DNA from: JAGXLC01 sp046545815
GTDB lineage: Bacteria; Bacteroidota; Bacteroidia; Bacteroidales; UBA12077
NCBI GenBank assembly: GCA_046545815.1
Contig: JBKGZA010000001.1
Coordinates: 1-64,000, forward strand
Reading direction: 5' to 3'
DNA length: 64,000 nucleotides
Shown here: positions 62,758 through 64,000 of the stretch, piece by piece
Numbering within the stretch: position 1 is the stretch's first letter
How the letters are laid out: the number at the start of each line of letters is the position of its first letter
The notes under the pieces: model-generated
The model's database searches: none
Told to the model about the DNA's origin: nothing
What the model saw: only the letters and a program-made list of their open reading frames with translations
Made by a program: the position numbers and the translations under genes

Positions 62758-63465
62758 TTATTCCTTCCTCCAGCGTTTCTCCCTTCTTTCCTTTTCTTTA
62801 AGGTACTGTTCAATTTGCCAGTCATAGTAATCCATGTTTTTTGCTTCCATCTCTTCTTCAATCTCCCAGTCATATTTCTTTCTTTGTGGTCCCATGTCCT
62901 TATAATAAAATGCGATTGCGATACCTGCAATGGCACCGTACAGATGGCCTTCCCAGGACACGTTTTTACCCAGAGGCAATAAGCCCCAGATCATACCGCC
63001 GTAAAGAAATGCAATTAAAAGGGAGAGGGCCATCAACCGTACATGTTTACGGAGGATGCCGCTGAAAAACAGAAAAGAAGCCAAGCCATAGATCAGGCCA
63101 CTGGCTCCGATGTGATAGGCTTCCCTTCCACCAAGCCATAGCATGATCCCGAAGAGAAAATAAATAAGGAAAAACACCTTAAAGGCTATTGAATCGTAAA
63201 AATAAAACAATCCTGTACCAAGAATAAGAACGGGCAGGGTATTGGCCATCAAATGGCTGATGTCACCATGAATGAGCGGCCCGGTAAAAATCCCTGTCAA
63301 ACCTTGTGTCTCCATCGGATAAACACCCAGATTGGCAAAACTTTCCTCTATGACAATTTCCGTTAATTTGATCAGCCAAAGCAGAATAACAAATGATCCG
63401 GGAAATATGAGGCTATAGAAAAATTTTTTCTTTTCCAGTTCTTCTTCATCCATATTACATAACAA
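62758..63465 (-). CDS. Rhomboid-family intramembrane serine protease
   Basis: A 235-residue protein with about six TM helices. The catalytic dyad is S122 in HIGASGLIYG and H174 in EGHLYGAIAG, with H66, H71 and N75 (HGDISHLMAN) as the oxyanion region. It cuts substrates within the membrane. The last 45 residues are a charged cytoplasmic tail (KDMGPQRKKYDW, KEKERREKRW). Divergent from hflX. Confidence 0.93.
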   Translation of the reverse strand: MLCNMDEEELEKKKFFYSLIFPGSFVILLWLIKLTEIVIEESFANLGVYPMETQGLTGIFTGPLIHGDISHLMANTLPVLILGTGLFYFYDSIAFKVFFLIYFLFGIMLWLGGREAYHIGASGLIYGLASFLFFSGILRKHVRLMALSLLIAFLYGGMIWGLLPLGKNVSWEGHLYGAIAGIAIAFYYKDMGPQRKKYDWEIEEEMEAKNMDYYDWQIEQYLKEKERREKRWRKE

Positions 63466-63486
63466 TTATCATTTTAATTGCTATTT

Positions 63487-63494
63487 CAAAAATA
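63487..63494 (-). promoter_or_regulatory. Putative -7 box of the rhomboid gene
   Basis: On the minus strand TATTTTTG matches TAnnTTTG, 22 bases before the start codon; no -33 match. Confidence 0.4.
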
Positions 63495-63525
63495 ATAAAA
63501 TTAAAGGTTGTATGTTCACATAACC

Positions 63526-63591
63526 TGGACAAGCCAAAACCAAACAGGATGCTTTCAAGGAATTTAATGTGTTTCCGTTTTGGCTTGTCCA
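63526..63591. repeat. Long inverted repeat in the rhomboid/hflX gap
   Basis: TGGACAAGCCAAAAC (63526-63540) and GTTTTGGCTTGTCCA (63577-63591) are exact 15-base arms. Inside, AAACA and TGTTT add five more pairs after a short bulge, leaving a loop of about 22 bases. Confidence 0.8.
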
Positions 63592-63679
63592 AATTAGCAA
63601 TCAATCGGATACAATAGTCGGGAAGGCATTTAACGTTAAACCATTAACACAGCCATTCATTTTACACAATGAAAAAATA

Positions 63680-63687
63680 TACTTTTG
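63680..63687 (+). promoter_or_regulatory. Putative -7 box of hflX
   Basis: TACTTTTG matches TAnnTTTG, 33 bases before the hflX ATG. No -33 at standard spacing. Confidence 0.5.
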
Positions 63688-63719
63688 CAGTAAGTAAATC
63701 ATAAGAGAGGTTAATAAAT

Positions 63720-64000
63720 ATGCTTGAAAAAAAGGAATTCAATGCGGAGCGGGTGGTATTGGTAGGAATCATCAATCAGGGACAGGATGAAAATAAAGTA
63801 GAAGAATATCTGGATGAACTGGCATTCTTAGCCAGAACTGCAGGTGCCAGACCTGTTAAAAAATTCACCCAACAGTTGGGTAAGCCGGATACCAAAACCC
63901 TCATAGGATCGGGCAAATTAAATGAGATCAAAGAATTCAACAAAAAAAACAAGGTGGATACGGTCATTTTTGACGAAGAGCTAACGCCTTCGCAGCTAAG
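63720..64000 (+). CDS. hflX: GTPase HflX, N-terminal part (runs off the window)
   Basis: The first 93 codons of HflX. Recognisable family elements are RVVLVGI near residue 10, LDELAFLARTAGARPV and the TLIGSGKLNEIKEFN motif (about 61-75) followed by DTVIFDEELTPSQL. The protein is a ribosome-splitting GTPase; the GTPase domain lies beyond the end of the window. No defect is visible in the part shown. Confidence 0.93.
   Translation, partial: MLEKKEFNAERVVLVGIINQGQDENKVEEYLDELAFLARTAGARPVKKFTQQLGKPDTKTLIGSGKLNEIKEFNKKNKVDTVIFDEELTPSQL

Overview
The window is an ordinary-looking chromosomal segment of a Bacteroidota bacterium, most likely class Bacteroidia (Bacteroidales/Marinilabiliales-like). 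The evidence is a complete porP-gldK-gldL-gldM-gldN type IX secretion block, several matches to the Bacteroidota promoter (TTTG / TAnnTTTG) instead of E. coli-type boxes, A+T-rich intergenic DNA, and gene orders typical of the phylum (tRNA-Glu-rpsT, purH-mreBCD-PBP2-rodA, topA next to an arginase-fold gene and the gld genes, panC-panD-flippase-like-rfaE2-radA). I see no prophage, insertion sequence, CRISPR array or rRNA operon.

Layout. 0.2-2.5 kb: GNAT acetyltransferase, alanine/ornithine-racemase-like enzyme, tRNA-Glu, rpsT. 2.6-9.8 kb (minus): purH followed by the elongation (rod) operon mreB-mreC-mreD-mrdA-rodA. 10.1-13.4 kb: an OB-fold lipoprotein with a PepSY-type membrane protein, then rsmA-mgtE on the minus strand. 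13.6-24.3 kb (plus): a heavy-metal efflux block (CusA-, CusC- and CusB-like, CDF-like transporter), a porin-like protein, an Rrf2 regulator starting with TTG, and a YceI protein. 24.6-31.8 kb (minus): sugar MFS transporter, GH3 beta-glucosidase, and a 1018-residue protein joining a zinc-peptidase motif, a TolB-like propeller and a surface-antigen barrel. 32.0-33.1 kb: mannose-1-phosphate guanylyltransferase, separated from the next block by a perfect 33-bp-arm palindromic terminator. 33.2-43.0 kb (minus): topA, a catalytically dead arginase-fold protein, then porP-gldKLMN. 43.1-51.5 kb: PBP1A (plus), then panC-panD-flippase-like-rfaE2-radA-ABC ATPase (minus). 51.6-53.6 kb: tRNA-Ala, then the least ordinary region, with a degenerate tandem repeat, a possible 25-codon gene ending at a strong terminator, and an unrecognised lipoprotein. 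53.7-64.0 kb: a second Rrf2 regulator, comF, folK, sppA, a small lipoprotein, a DMT transporter, an S41 peptidase lipoprotein, ruvC, a FemAB/GNAT-like protein paired with radC, a rhomboid protease and the start of hflX.

How the genes work together. Cell-wall growth is covered by two sets: the elongasome (MreBCD, PBP2, RodA) and the bifunctional PBP1A. The outer-membrane and envelope theme continues with the T9SS core, porins, SppA, S41 peptidase and several lipoproteins. The Cus-like set should move Cu/Ag (or a similar soft metal) from the periplasm out of the cell.

The most noteworthy non-genic signals are a 57-bp palindromic element present three times at gene 3' ends (2437, 22880, 24341), the tandem repeat and small transcript unit at 51.9-52.5 kb, and long inverted repeats at 33092-33163 and 63526-63591. 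No clear new multi-gene defence or mobile system is visible; the best candidates for undescribed biology are the arginase-fold pseudoenzyme in the T9SS locus, the peptidase-propeller-barrel fusion, and the 57-bp element.
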